Assembly: GCA_036873135.1 (NCBI GenBank)
Contig: JAPTYO010000009.1
Coordinates: 38,394,756-38,458,755, forward strand
DNA: 64,000 nucleotides
Reading direction: 5' to 3'
Source of the DNA: Clarkia xantiana subsp. parviflora
Lineage: Eukaryota; Streptophyta; Magnoliopsida; Myrtales; Onagraceae
In this document: positions 55,400-64,000 of the stretch, in pieces
Numbering within the stretch: the stretch's first letter is position 1
Layout of the letters: every line of letters starts with the position of its first letter
The notes under the pieces: generated by a model
Seen by the model: only the letters and a program-made list of their open reading frames with translations
The model's database searches: none
Told to the model about the DNA's origin: nothing
Made by a program: the position numbers and the translations under genes

Positions 55400-56140
55400 T
55401 GTACTGTTAGACCAAAGATACGCTCTTGGTGGGCATCGAAATCTGTTCACGAGACAGGCTCTCGGACGGCACTTAACGTTTCACAGGATAGGCTCCCGGA
55501 GGGCACAGGTTAGTCCACCGATACCTTCTTGACGGGTGTCAAATCTGTTCACGAGACAGGCTCTCGGACGGCACTTAACGTTTCACAGGATAGGCTCCCG
55601 GAGGGCTCAGGTTAGACCAAAGATACGCTCCTGGTGGGCGTCGAACTGGTAGTTTGAAATCTACCTCAAGATACGCTCTTGGGGGCGTCGAACTGGTAGT
55701 GTTTTTTCTACCTCAAGATACGCTCTTGGGGGCGTCGAATCTGGTAGGTTGCAAATCTACCTCAAGATACGCTCCTGGGGGCGTCGAATTGTAGTTTTTG
55801 GAAACCACTCTCAAGATACGCTCTTGGTGCGTCGAAGTCGTAGTGTAATAACTACTCTCAAGATACGCTCTTGGGGGCGTCGAAGGTTGTAGTATAAACA
55901 CTACTCTCAAGATACGCTCTTGGGGGCGTCGAAGTTCGTAGTTTTTGGAAACCACTCTCAAGATACGCTCTTGGTGCGTCGAAGGTCGTAGTATAATAAC
56001 TACTCTCAAGATACGCTCTTGGGGGCGTCGAAGGTCGTAGTATGAATACTACTCTCAAGATACGCTCTTGGGGGCGTCGAAGGTCATAGTATGAATACTA
56101 CTCTCAAGATACGCTCTTGGGGGCGTCGAATGTCGTAGAC
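55400..56140 (-). repeat. Tandem arrays in the Tat-I 3' UTR
   Basis: 55400-55640 has a few units with CACGAGACAGGCTCTCGGAC and GATAGGCTCCCGGAGGGC. 55640-56140 has about ten 45-50 bp units (CTCAAGATACGCTCTTGGGG, then GCGTCGAA). Same repeat families as Tat-B and Tat-C, with different unit numbers and order. Confidence 0.92.
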
Positions 56141-56392
56141 TTGAAGTCATATCTGTGTAAGGATAACTTGGTGATTATAACATCACATTCACTGGGAAAT
56201 ACTTTTGAATAACTACTACTCTCTTAGGAGCATTCATGTTTTTGTACACTCGGGATGCCTTGGTGCACCAAGACATCCTTTGTAGGAATCAAAGATAGTT
56301 GTAGAGTTGGAGTAACTTCGTGAGTTCTCCTTCTCAAGAGTTGTTTTTGAAAAGCTTGTAAAGCTAAAACAAGCAAAATGCTAGATATGAAA
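56141..56392 (-). other. Tat-I sequence between the gag frame and the tandem array
   Basis: Collinear with 7850-8130 (Tat-B) and 16153-16454 (Tat-C), where it follows the integrase stop. In Tat-I it directly follows the gag' stop, so the pol deletion ends close to the normal pol stop. Confidence 0.6.
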
Positions 56393-59300
56393 CTAAGGAT
56401 ATGGGGTGGTCACTGTGTCTGTTGCCACGTACTCCTTGAAGCTTCCATTGTAGATCATTTCTTCCACTTCCACCTTCAACACCATGCAGTTGTTGGTTTG
56501 ATGCCCCCAGGTCCCATGGTACTCACACCAACCCTGTGCATCTCTTCCTAGGAAGGCCTTGCCCTCCTCCCTGCATGCTGGCAGCTCTTGCTTGAGGCGC
56601 TTGTGGAAAATTTCTTCTATGCTGAGTGTGAGGGGTGTGAATGTGAAATTGACACCTCCTCCCAATGTGTCTGTTTCTCTTCCTCTTTCTGGAACTTCAT
56701 CCGACTGTTCCGCCTCTTGTTCAAATGCCCTGTCGAGCTTCGCCTTGAGCTCTCTCATTGTGCTCGTCATGACCATCTCATAGAGCCCTCCATAGGCCTC
56801 GAATGAACTTGGATGCATGTTTCTGATGAATGCTCTGACTGCTTCTCTCCTTGTGATGTCCATGTTGGCACCATAATCAAAGAATCTCTGGAAATAGCTT
56901 GATATAGACTCCTGCGGCATTTGCTTGATATCATCTATGTAGCGGAAGCCTCTTAGGATGGAGTTCCTTGTTCTGTTCCCTATTGTGGTGTCTGGCTGCC
57001 AAGGTATGGATGTTACCTTCACAGCCTTGCTCCTGTATTTCCTTGTAGGCACTGTTTGAAAAAACTGCCTGCTCAAACGGAGTGTCACTCCACTCCTCCT
57101 CCTTCCTTGCCTTTGTCTCCCTCCCCTCCTTCTTCTATCTTGGTTGGCTCCTGCCATGACCACAGCCACTGTGTCTGTCCTGTGTGATCCATGTCTCATT
57201 GAATTGACATAGCATTGTCTTGCAGTGCGTTGATCACCCAGGACCTCTCCAACTCCGTTTTCCGTGATGTACTTCAGCTTCTGGTGAACAGTGGATGGCA
57301 CTATTTCATATGGATTTATGGTTGTCCTTCCTAGGATCCCATTGTTGGCTCCAAGGCTTTCAACCACCAAGAAATTGACATTTACCTTCAGCTGGGTCCA
57401 CCCTTGGCCCATGGTCACTGGCAATGTTATCATCCCCAGGGGGTAACTTGTTGCCCCTGAGAAGCCAACTAGAGGGAAGTTGACCGGATTGATGTCTACT
57501 TTGGTTTTCCCTATCTCTTCCAATACTCTCAGGCTTAGGAGGTCAGCTGAGCTGCCCCCATCCACCAAAATTCTCTTTACATCAAAATTATCAATATCTA
57601 AAGTAATAACTAGAGCATCGTCATGTGGAAAGACGATGTGGCTTTTGTCCTTCTCCGAGAACTCTATCTTCACTTCTTCTCCTTCTCTTGGTCTTTTTCT
57701 CCACCTTGGCACTGAGCTTAGCTTGGATGCATAGACCTCCCTTGCATTAGCAGTTGGGCCACCTGATGCTGCTCCTCCATGTATCATATTGATGACTCCT
57801 CTTTTGTTGGGTGGAGGGTTATAGTCTACCTTTCCCTTGCCCTTGTCTTTCTGTGGTGGCCCCAGTTGCATACTATTGCCCCCATGGTCTACGAACTGCT
57901 TCAGTTCTCCCCTCTGGACGATGTTGTTTATGCTTAGCTTTAAGCTAAAGCATTCATTTGTATCGTGACCATAAGCCTCGTGGTTGTCACACCATCTATC
58001 CTTGTGATTTCCCACCATTGGGGCTCTCCACCTTGCAGGGGGTGACCATAGCTTTTGGTTCCGCATCTCTCTAAGTACGGTGGCTGGAGTGGCGTTCAGT
58101 GGGATGAACTTAATGACATTGATTTCTCTAGCCTTTAAGGGTTCACCCATTTGGTTTCTTTGCTGTGGCGGACGCCACTCCTGCTGCCTTGCATGCTGCG
58201 GTGCCTGGGGTGGCTTGCCTTTGTTTGGCCTTTGAGTATCCTCCTTGGCTGCCTGAATTTTGGCCTTCTTGCTTGCCCTGTGCCTCTCAAGGTCAATATG
58301 CGTTTTAACTCTCCCTGCAAGCTCCTCCAAGGTGCTTGCTGGCTTTTTGGCCATCTTTTCAGCCAATGTTGACCCAAAGCGACCTAAGTTTCTGATAAAG
58401 GCTCGGATTATCTCCCCTTCAGTGATGTCTCCCTGGATGTCTGCAATATTCTGGTTGAACCTAGTGTAGTAGCTGGCCAGGGATTCATCGTATTCTTGTT
58501 TTACGTCATCAATGGAGCCTGTTCCCTTGAAGAGTTTTCTCTCCCCTAGGTATCTCTGCAGAAACTTAGCTTTTAGCTGCTCCCATGAGTGGATGCTCTC
58601 AGAGGGCAGGCTGAAGAACCAATGTGAGGCCACCCCTGATAGGGTGTTTGGGAAAAGGAGTGCCTTGTATCTTTCATCAGTTGTCCTCCCGAATAGGGAG
58701 GCCTCATGCTGTTGGATATGCTCTAGGGGGTCTCCCTTCCCATTGTACTTTGCAATTTGCACTGTGTGCAGGGAGTCTGGCACCTTATTCATCTCCAGTT
58801 CCCTTGTGAAAGGGTGGTTCGTCTTGTCACTTAGGCAATGCAGGCTGGGTTTCTTTGACTCATTCAGTTTCCGGGTTATCATGGCTTCTATCTCCTCCGG
58901 GGTGATCATCACCGGTGCCGGAGTATAACCCCTCTGATACCCATTGTAGTTGTAGACTGGGCTTACTGGGTTCCCTTGTCCCTGCTGGTATGGACTGTAG
59001 GTGTACCCTTGGTACGCCTGCTGGGGTCCGTCATGGAAGTCTTGCCTCCTTGGAGGTCTTGCTTGTCTTTCCTCTCCCAGCGGGGTGTAAGCCCTGTTGC
59101 TCTGCTGTTGCCTAGGAGGCACAAATTGTTGCCTTCCCTCTGGGGGTGGCTCCTGGTGATATCTTCTTTGTTCCTCTCGCTGCCCTGCTCGAGGGTGCGA
59201 GTAGTACTCTTCTGCTGGGATTTGCTCCTCTTCCTGAGCTTCAGTGTAAGTTCCTTGGGTGTATGCCGGCCTTGCATACGCTGTGTGGGCGCGGTTGCCC

Positions 59301-59623
59301 TCTCTCTGTGCTGGCATCCCGTACGGGTACCTTTGGGGTTGCTCTTCATAATAGTATCCCTCAGAAGGCACTCCCTGTTGTTCTCTTTCTCTCTGTGGCC
59401 TTCTTGCCCGGGGGGTGGAGGCTGTGGAGGACTCAGCCCCAGCTGGGCGTGAAGGTCCTCCCTCCTGGTTGTTCTGTTGCTGAGGAGGTTGTGGTATGTC
59501 TTGGGGCTCTGAATGCATTGGCTGCTTCCCAGGGTTAGGCCGCCTCCCTGGAGGTATGGGTTCTCTTCTCCGCCCATTGCCCCCAGGTGGGTGTTGGGGC
59601 CTGGATACCCTACTGTTCGTCAT
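56393..59623 (-). CDS. gag: Tat-I gag-protease-gag' fusion, 1076 aa, no RT
   Basis: ATG at 59623 lies 33 nt after the PBS. Residues 1-270 are Pro/Gln/Arg-rich. The capsid-like Retrotrans_gag region is about 295-450 (LLFPNTLSGVASHWFFSLP, KFLQRYLGERKLF). A CX2HX4HX4C knuckle lies near 546 (CDNHEAYGHDTNEC). The protease has ILVDGGSSADLL near 685 and ILGRTTINPYEIVPSTVHQK. After an Arg-rich linker (about 845-890) a second gag-like module begins (IDDIKQMPQESISSYFQRFF, AVRAFIRNMHP) with its own knuckle near 1038 (CEYHGTWGHQTNNC), ending at KEYVATDTVTTPYP. The second module resembles the first's C-terminal half only distantly, so it is not a fresh duplication. RT, RNase H and integrase are absent. 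It may assemble particles and process itself. Confidence 0.9.
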   Translation of the reverse strand: MTNSRVSRPQHPPGGNGRRREPIPPGRRPNPGKQPMHSEPQDIPQPPQQQNNQEGGPSRPAGAESSTASTPRARRPQREREQQGVPSEGYYYEEQPQRYPYGMPAQREGNRAHTAYARPAYTQGTYTEAQEEEQIPAEEYYSHPRAGQREEQRRYHQEPPPEGRQQFVPPRQQQSNRAYTPLGEERQARPPRRQDFHDGPQQAYQGYTYSPYQQGQGNPVSPVYNYNGYQRGYTPAPVMITPEEIEAMITRKLNESKKPSLHCLSDKTNHPFTRELEMNKVPDSLHTVQIAKYNGKGDPLEHIQQHEASLFGRTTDERYKALLFPNTLSGVASHWFFSLPSESIHSWEQLKAKFLQRYLGERKLFKGTGSIDDVKQEYDESLASYYTRFNQNIADIQGDITEGEIIRAFIRNLGRFGSTLAEKMAKKPASTLEELAGRVKTHIDLERHRASKKAKIQAAKEDTQRPNKGKPPQAPQHARQQEWRPPQQRNQMGEPLKAREINVIKFIPLNATPATVLREMRNQKLWSPPARWRAPMVGNHKDRWCDNHEAYGHDTNECFSLKLSINNIVQRGELKQFVDHGGNSMQLGPPQKDKGKGKVDYNPPPNKRGVINMIHGGAASGGPTANAREVYASKLSSVPRWRKRPREGEEVKIEFSEKDKSHIVFPHDDALVITLDIDNFDVKRILVDGGSSADLLSLRVLEEIGKTKVDINPVNFPLVGFSGATSYPLGMITLPVTMGQGWTQLKVNVNFLVVESLGANNGILGRTTINPYEIVPSTVHQKLKYITENGVGEVLGDQRTARQCYVNSMRHGSHRTDTVAVVMAGANQDRRRRGGRQRQGRRRSGVTLRLSRQFFQTVPTRKYRSKAVKVTSIPWQPDTTIGNRTRNSILRGFRYIDDIKQMPQESISSYFQRFFDYGANMDITRREAVRAFIRNMHPSSFEAYGGLYEMVMTSTMRELKAKLDRAFEQEAEQSDEVPERGRETDTLGGGVNFTFTPLTLSIEEIFHKRLKQELPACREEGKAFLGRDAQGWCEYHGTWGHQTNNCMVLKVEVEEMIYNGSFKEYVATDTVTTPYP

Positions 59624-59656
59624 AGCTCGTGTGATAGCCAGGCTTTCTGCTCGAAG

Positions 59657-59672
59657 CCTACAGACGGCGCCA
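59657..59672 (-). other. Primer binding site of Tat-I
   Basis: The minus strand reads TGGCGCCGTCTGTAGG two bases after the 5' LTR end (AACACT). Same type as Tat-C and Tat-H. Confidence 0.82.
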
Positions 59673-59674
59673 AG

Positions 59675-60547
59675 TGTTAAGTTATGAGATCTAGGTCAAC
59701 GGAGGGTCGGCTTTGATCTCACTCCTTACGAGGGATGTGTACGATCCGGTGTTCCTGAGTTGCTCTGCCTTAGCCTATCTTCTTCTTTCCTTCCTTCCTT
59801 CCTTTGCTTCTTCTCTCCTTCTACCCTGCAGAAGGGGCAATACCAGACACGGAGGGGGGGGGGGGTGGTGCCTGGTGAACCCTCTCCGATGCCTAAGTCA
59901 GTACTTTTCTAGAGAGATAAAGCTAGAGAGATGTCAGAGCTAAAATGTCCAAATGGCCAAGATGATCAAATGAGATGTGAAGGTGGGGTATTTATAGGCA
60001 ACGGTGTCATTAAGGTGGCTTAATGACATCGTTAGCCTTTAAACACAATTAATTAACCTTTAAGCACATAATTAAGACCTTAGGATTCGGAGGAGGTAGG
60101 CGGAGTGGACCGAGCATGGGAGTCCGAAGGTGGTGTCGGGGCCCTTGGGGGGGGAGAAATCCGACCCCCAAGGGTAGGGGTTGGGTGAGGACACCCAACC
60201 CCTCCTAGGGAGGGTGGGGTTGGCCAACCCCAACCCTCCTAGGAGGGATCGGGTTGGCCGACCCGATATCTCCTAGGAGAGATCGGGTTGGCCAACCCGA
60301 TCTCTCCTAGGAGAGATCGGGTTGGTCCACCCGATCTCCCCCGATCTCCCCTAGGGGAGGTCGGGTGTGGCCACCCAACCTCACCTAGGTGAGTTCGTCC
60401 TTGCCGGACGGGCGCCTTGGCCCCGTCCGAGCCGTCGATGTTCTCGCGAAGTGTCCGGGTTGAAGTTTCGATTTGCAATCATAAATGGGACGATAAAAAT
60501 ACAACGGTTCGGAAGTCAACGGGTTCAAATTGGGCGTATATCCATCA
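59675..60547 (-). repeat. 5' LTR of Tat-I
   Basis: 873 bp, minus strand TGATGGATATACGCCC to ACTTAACA. TATAAATA at 59989-59996 (minus). It matches the 3' LTR almost base for base in R/U5 (one A/G change in about 280 bases apart from the G-tract). It has one fewer U3 palindrome unit, which accounts for most of the length difference. Followed by GTGCA. Confidence 0.94.
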
Positions 60548-60552
60548 GTGCA

Positions 60553-63500
60553 GAGACTAGATGAATCGTTGGCATACTACTACCAACGGTTCACTGCTAG
60601 TGCTGCGGAGATTGATGAAGAAATCTCGGAGGGAGAGACCATCCGTACTTTCCTGCGGAACTTGAGCGCCCCATACGGCTCTGACCTGATGCACAGCGTA
60701 GCCGCGAAGGCTGTGTGGAGTATGGAGGCCCTGCAAGCGAGGCTGAAACAGCAAATCGACGTCCAGGAGTCGAAGATTGCTGCCGGAGAGCTCGATCCCC
60801 CGAAATCGGGGAGAGGAAAGCCATCGTCCAAGCTGTCGGATGATCGCAAAGGGAGCGACAAGTCGGAAGGATGTACGAACCGTGGTCGTCCCGATAAAAG
60901 AGAAGACAAGCGTCCTCCGAGGAAGGACAACCGAGAAGGTCGGGCCGTTCCCATCAATAGCTCGATGACCTTTGTGTTAGCTGTGATGGACAGACAGGGT
61001 CTCGCCCGATACCCCCCGAGGAAAGAAGGCGAATTCCTAGGAGGCCGCCCTGACCGTTACTGTCGCTACCATCGAGCCAATGGCCACGACACCGAAAACT
61101 GTTGGGAATTGAAGAAGGAAATTGAGAAGCTGATCCAGAAGGGGAAGCTAAAAGAATTCGTCGGAAGGGGGCAGTGCCGATCCCGTTCCAGAAGTCGGTC
61201 ACGATCCCGTTCCAAGTCCCGCGACCGATCCCCGAAGAAGAAGAAGATTGAGCAAGAAGCTTCAGGTTCAGGTGCCCGTAAGGAGAGGCGCGGAACTATC
61301 AACGTCATCCACGGAGGGATGGCGGCGGGAGGTGATACCTCTGCTTCTAGGGAGAACTACGCTTCCCGCATATCTGCCGCGGTGGTGCTAGGCAAAAGGT
61401 CCCGGTCGTGGAGCCTGAAGGAGGAAATGGTAATTTCTTTCTCGGCGGAGGATCTAGTAGGCGTGGAGAGCCCTCACGATGACGCCTTGGTCGTGACCCT
61501 GGACGTAGACGGATTCGAGATGAAGCGGATCCTGATAGACGGAGGGAGTTCCTCCGATATTCTTTTCATGGACGCTCTGGAAGCCATGGGAAAGACGAAG
61601 AAGGACCTCACACAGGTGGACTTCCCGATGGTGGGATTCTCTGGTTCCACCTCTTACCCGCTGGGAATGATTACCTTACCGGTGGAGTTTTGTAGTGGCT
61701 GGAAGATGGAGAAGCGAAACGTAGATTTCGTTGTCGTGGAGGCTGCGGGGGCATACAACGCTATTATCGGGAGGACCACTATCAACCCTCTCATGGCAAT
61801 TGCCTCGACGGTCCACCAGAAGATGAAGTTCCCGACTGACAATGGGGTCGGAGAGGTCAAGGGTGACCAAGTGGCATCGCGGAAATGCTACGTTAACGCC
61901 ATCCGACGGAGAAGGAGGGAGGCCATGACTGTCCTTCAGACTGACGCCGATCCTCGAGAGGAGTACGGGCGTCCCGCCCCCATGGAGGATCTGAAGGAGG
62001 TTGAGATCGATGGGCCTCAGAGGAAGGTGAAGATCGGGTCTGCTTTGTCGGAGGGAAGAGCCAAAGAGTTGATCGAGCTCCTGAAGGAGTTTAAGGAGCT
62101 GTTTGCCTGGTCCCCGAGTGATATGCCAGGAATAAGCCCCGACGTGATAGTGCACGAGCTGAAGATAGACCCCGCGATCAAGCCTATCGCGCAGAGAAGG
62201 CGTCCGATGGGCGCGGACAAGAGGATCGCAATTCAGCAAGAGGTGGGCAGACTGCTCGATGCTGGATTCATCAAGGAGCTCCGATTCCAGACTTGGGTGG
62301 CTAACCCAGTCCTGGTGCGAAAGAGTAACGGGAAGTGGCGGATGTGTGTCGATTTCCGTGACTTGAACAAGGCTTGCCCGAAGGATTGCTACCCGCTCCC
62401 GAGGATTGATCAGTTAGTGGATGCCACATCGGGACATGAGCTGCTGAGCTTCATGGATGCCTATTCCGTGTACAACCAGATCAAGATGGCGAAGGAGGAT
62501 GCCCCCAATACGGCCTTCTATGCCGACAGTGACGTCTACCATTACGACGTGATGCCCTTCGGATTGATCAATGCCGGAGCAACTTACCAGCGAATGGTGA
62601 ACAAGTTGTTCGGAGACATGTTGGGGAAAACCATGGAGGCGTATGTGGATGACATGCTGGTGAAGTCCCGACAGGCAGGAGACCATGTCCAGAACTTGGC
62701 GGCAGCATTTGAGCGGATGAAGTTCCATCAGGTTCGGCTGAACCCTGACAAATGTGCTTTTGGGGTGAACTCGGGGAAGTTCCTACGGTTCATGGTGAGC
62801 CAGAGAGGAATCGAGGTGAACCCCGAGAAGCTGCGAGCAATCGAGGAGATGCAGTCCCCGAAAACTCATCGGGAGGTCCAGGTGCTAAATGGCCGGTTGG
62901 CCGCGATGAATCGCTTCCTATCCAAGGCGAGCGACCGAGCCATGCCATTTTTTGATGTGCTGAGGGCCCACAAGAAGTTCGAATGGACCGACAAGTGCGA
63001 GGAGGCATTCCAAGCACTCAAGCAGCACCTCCGTACCCTTCCGCCGTTGGCGAAACCAGTTCCAGGCGAGCCGCTTTATCTCTATTTGTCTTTCCGATGT
63101 GGCTGTTAGTTCTGCTTTGATTAAAATTGTCAAGGGCAACCAAGTGCCTGTCTATTATGTAAGCAAGGCGTTTTCCAAGTCTGAAATAAATTATCCCGCT
63201 ATTGAAGTATCTCTTCGCGTTGATTATTGCCGCTCGAAAGCTACGACCTTACTTCCATGCCCATGAAGTCACGGTATTGACCAATCAGCCCCTGAAACAC
63301 TTTTTGAACCGACCGGAGGCGTCGGGAAGATTGGTAAAATGGGCCATCGAGCTGACGGAGTTTCGTATTCATTTCGCTCCGAGAACCGCTATTAAGGGCC
63401 AGGCATTGGCGGATTTTATAGCTGAGTCTACGGCACCCGATCTGGAAGTAACGGGTCTCGCAGAGGGGGCAACCATGAAGGAAGTCCCGACGACAGAACA

Positions 63501-64000
63501 CCAGCCAGAACAGCCAAATGAGGAGAATACCTGGGAGATGTACACTGATGGTTCATCGAGTGTAGAAGGCTCGGGGGCAGGATTCATATTAATACCGCCC
63601 GGCGGAGGCGAGCCCCTACGATATGCCTTGGCGTTGACGTTCAAAGCCACCAACAATGAAGCAGAATACGAGGCTCTCATCACGGGCCTCAAGATTGCCA
63701 AGGGTACGGGGGTCGACCATTTAAAAGTGAAGTGCGATGCCAGCTTGGTTGTAAATCAAGTCCAGGGGAATTATGAAGCCAGGAGCCCGACAATGAAGAA
63801 GTATTTTCACGAGGTGCAGACTTTGAAGGGAAGCTTCAAAAGCTTCGATATCGAGGCGATCCCAAGGGAAGAAAACGCGGAAGCAGATGCCTTAAGCAAG
63901 TTTGCTCTGGGAGTGTCCCCCGAGGAGAATCGGAAGGTGCATTTCCTAGAGAAGGTCATTATCTCAAACATAGATCCAGCGGACATCTGCGCTATTGAGA
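60553..64000 (+). pseudogene. gag-pol: Tat-H gag (C-terminal half)-protease-RT-RNase H, continues beyond window
   Basis: The frame resumes gag (LDESLAYYYQRF, GETIRTFLRNLS), a CX2HX4HX4C knuckle (CRYHRANGHDTENC, about 61057-61098), an Arg-Ser alternating basic stretch (61178-61245), protease (VIHGG at 61307, ILIDGGSSSDILF), and RT (MCVDFRDLNKACPKDCYPL, AYVDDMLVKS near 62640). The RT block reads DAYSVYNQIKM, Gly-to-Val against DAYSGYNQ. A one-base insertion near 63092 ends the frame at 63109. A further small deletion near 63205 restores RNase H (MYTDGSSSVEGSGAG, NNEAEYEAL, CDASLVVNQV), which is open to 64000 just before integrase. Damaged only recently by these two indels. Confidence 0.9.

Larger units (their letters stand above)
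50196..60547 (-). mobile_element. Tat-I: young Ty3/gypsy Tat-like element without RT or integrase
   Basis: 10,352 bp with LTRs at 59675-60547 (5') and 50196-51093 (3') and target duplication GTGCA at 50191-50195 and 60548-60552, inserted in Tat-H gag. On the minus strand: PBS, a 1076-aa gag-protease-gag' frame (59623-56393), tandem array, an intact antisense spliced gene (52556-54952, +), leader, 3' LTR. No RT, RNase H or integrase sequence is present. The LTRs are almost identical outside the U3 repeats and G-tract and both long frames are open, so it is the youngest element in view. It would need RT and integrase from another element. Confidence 0.95.
48438..64000 (+). mobile_element. Tat-H: Ty3/gypsy Tat-like element, interrupted by Tat-I
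   Basis: 5' LTR (48438-49198), PBS (49200), gag start (49253-50195), then Tat-I (50196-60547), then gag continuation, protease, RT and RNase H to the window end. Removing Tat-I and one GTGCA joins gag (LTQVV...) to (QRLDESLAYYYQRF). It inserted into Tat-F pol at 48437; AGCTC (48433-48437) is the left target duplication candidate and the right end is outside the window. It is GC-richer than its neighbours and of a different LTR family from Tat-A, -B, -C and -I. Confidence 0.92.

Noticed and set aside
58963..59577. 204-aa frame overlapping the Tat-I gag start on the same strand
   Set aside because: Shadow of the Pro/Gln/Arg-rich gag N-terminus in another frame; no start context or motif.

Overview
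The window is plant nuclear DNA, almost certainly angiosperm repeat-rich heterochromatin. The evidence is wall-to-wall LTR retrotransposons of the plant Ty3/gypsy Tat-like and Ty1/copia types, initiator-Met-like and TGGCGCCGT-type primer binding sites, plant-style TATA boxes (CCTATAAATA) in the LTRs, and GT-AG introns. I see no host gene, rRNA, tRNA or CRISPR array. I cannot name the species.

Layout, with working names. Tat-A (1-2084, +) is the 3' end of an element whose body lies to the left. 2085-3252 is unassigned sequence ending in a 50/67-bp tandem array. Tat-B (3253-11587, -) and Tat-C (11588-20713, +) sit head to head and form an inverted repeat with arms of about 8 kb; their facing 5' ends were lost at one junction near 11587. 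Cop-D (20714-25807, +) is a 5'-truncated copia. Cop-E (26106-31794, +) is a complete copia with non-canonical TA...TA LTR ends and a 5-bp target duplication (TSD) ATGTT. Tat-F (about 31800-48437, -) is an old decayed gypsy. It is interrupted by Cop-G (33081-39914, +, TSD ACTCC), which sits inside Tat-F's 79-bp tandem array. Tat-H (48438 to beyond 64000, +) sits in Tat-F's pol. Tat-I (50196-60547, -, TSD GTGCA) sits inside Tat-H's gag. The nesting gives a relative order: Tat-F, then Tat-H and Cop-G, then Tat-I.

The most interesting content is a spliced gene carried on the strand opposite to gag-pol, between pol and the 3' LTR. In Tat-I it can be assembled into six exons (52556-54952) that join without a frame error into a 646-codon reading frame. 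Its N-terminal part resembles the plant 'putative gypsy type transposon' domain (Pfam Transposase_28) and its C-terminal part is a predicted coiled coil. Tat-B and Tat-C carry a shorter three-exon version with the same C-terminal architecture and no N-terminal domain; the Tat-C copy is intact. Tat-F carries a decayed version that has folded back into a palindrome.

A second theme is division of labour. Tat-I encodes gag, protease and a second gag-like module in one 1076-aa frame but has no RT, RNase H or integrase. Tat-C, which shares Tat-I's LTR family, encodes protease-RT-RNase H-integrase starting about 50 nt after its primer binding site but has no gag. Tat-I looks young and structurally intact (near-identical LTRs, TSD, open frames). 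The others carry nonsense codons, frameshifts or internal deletions.
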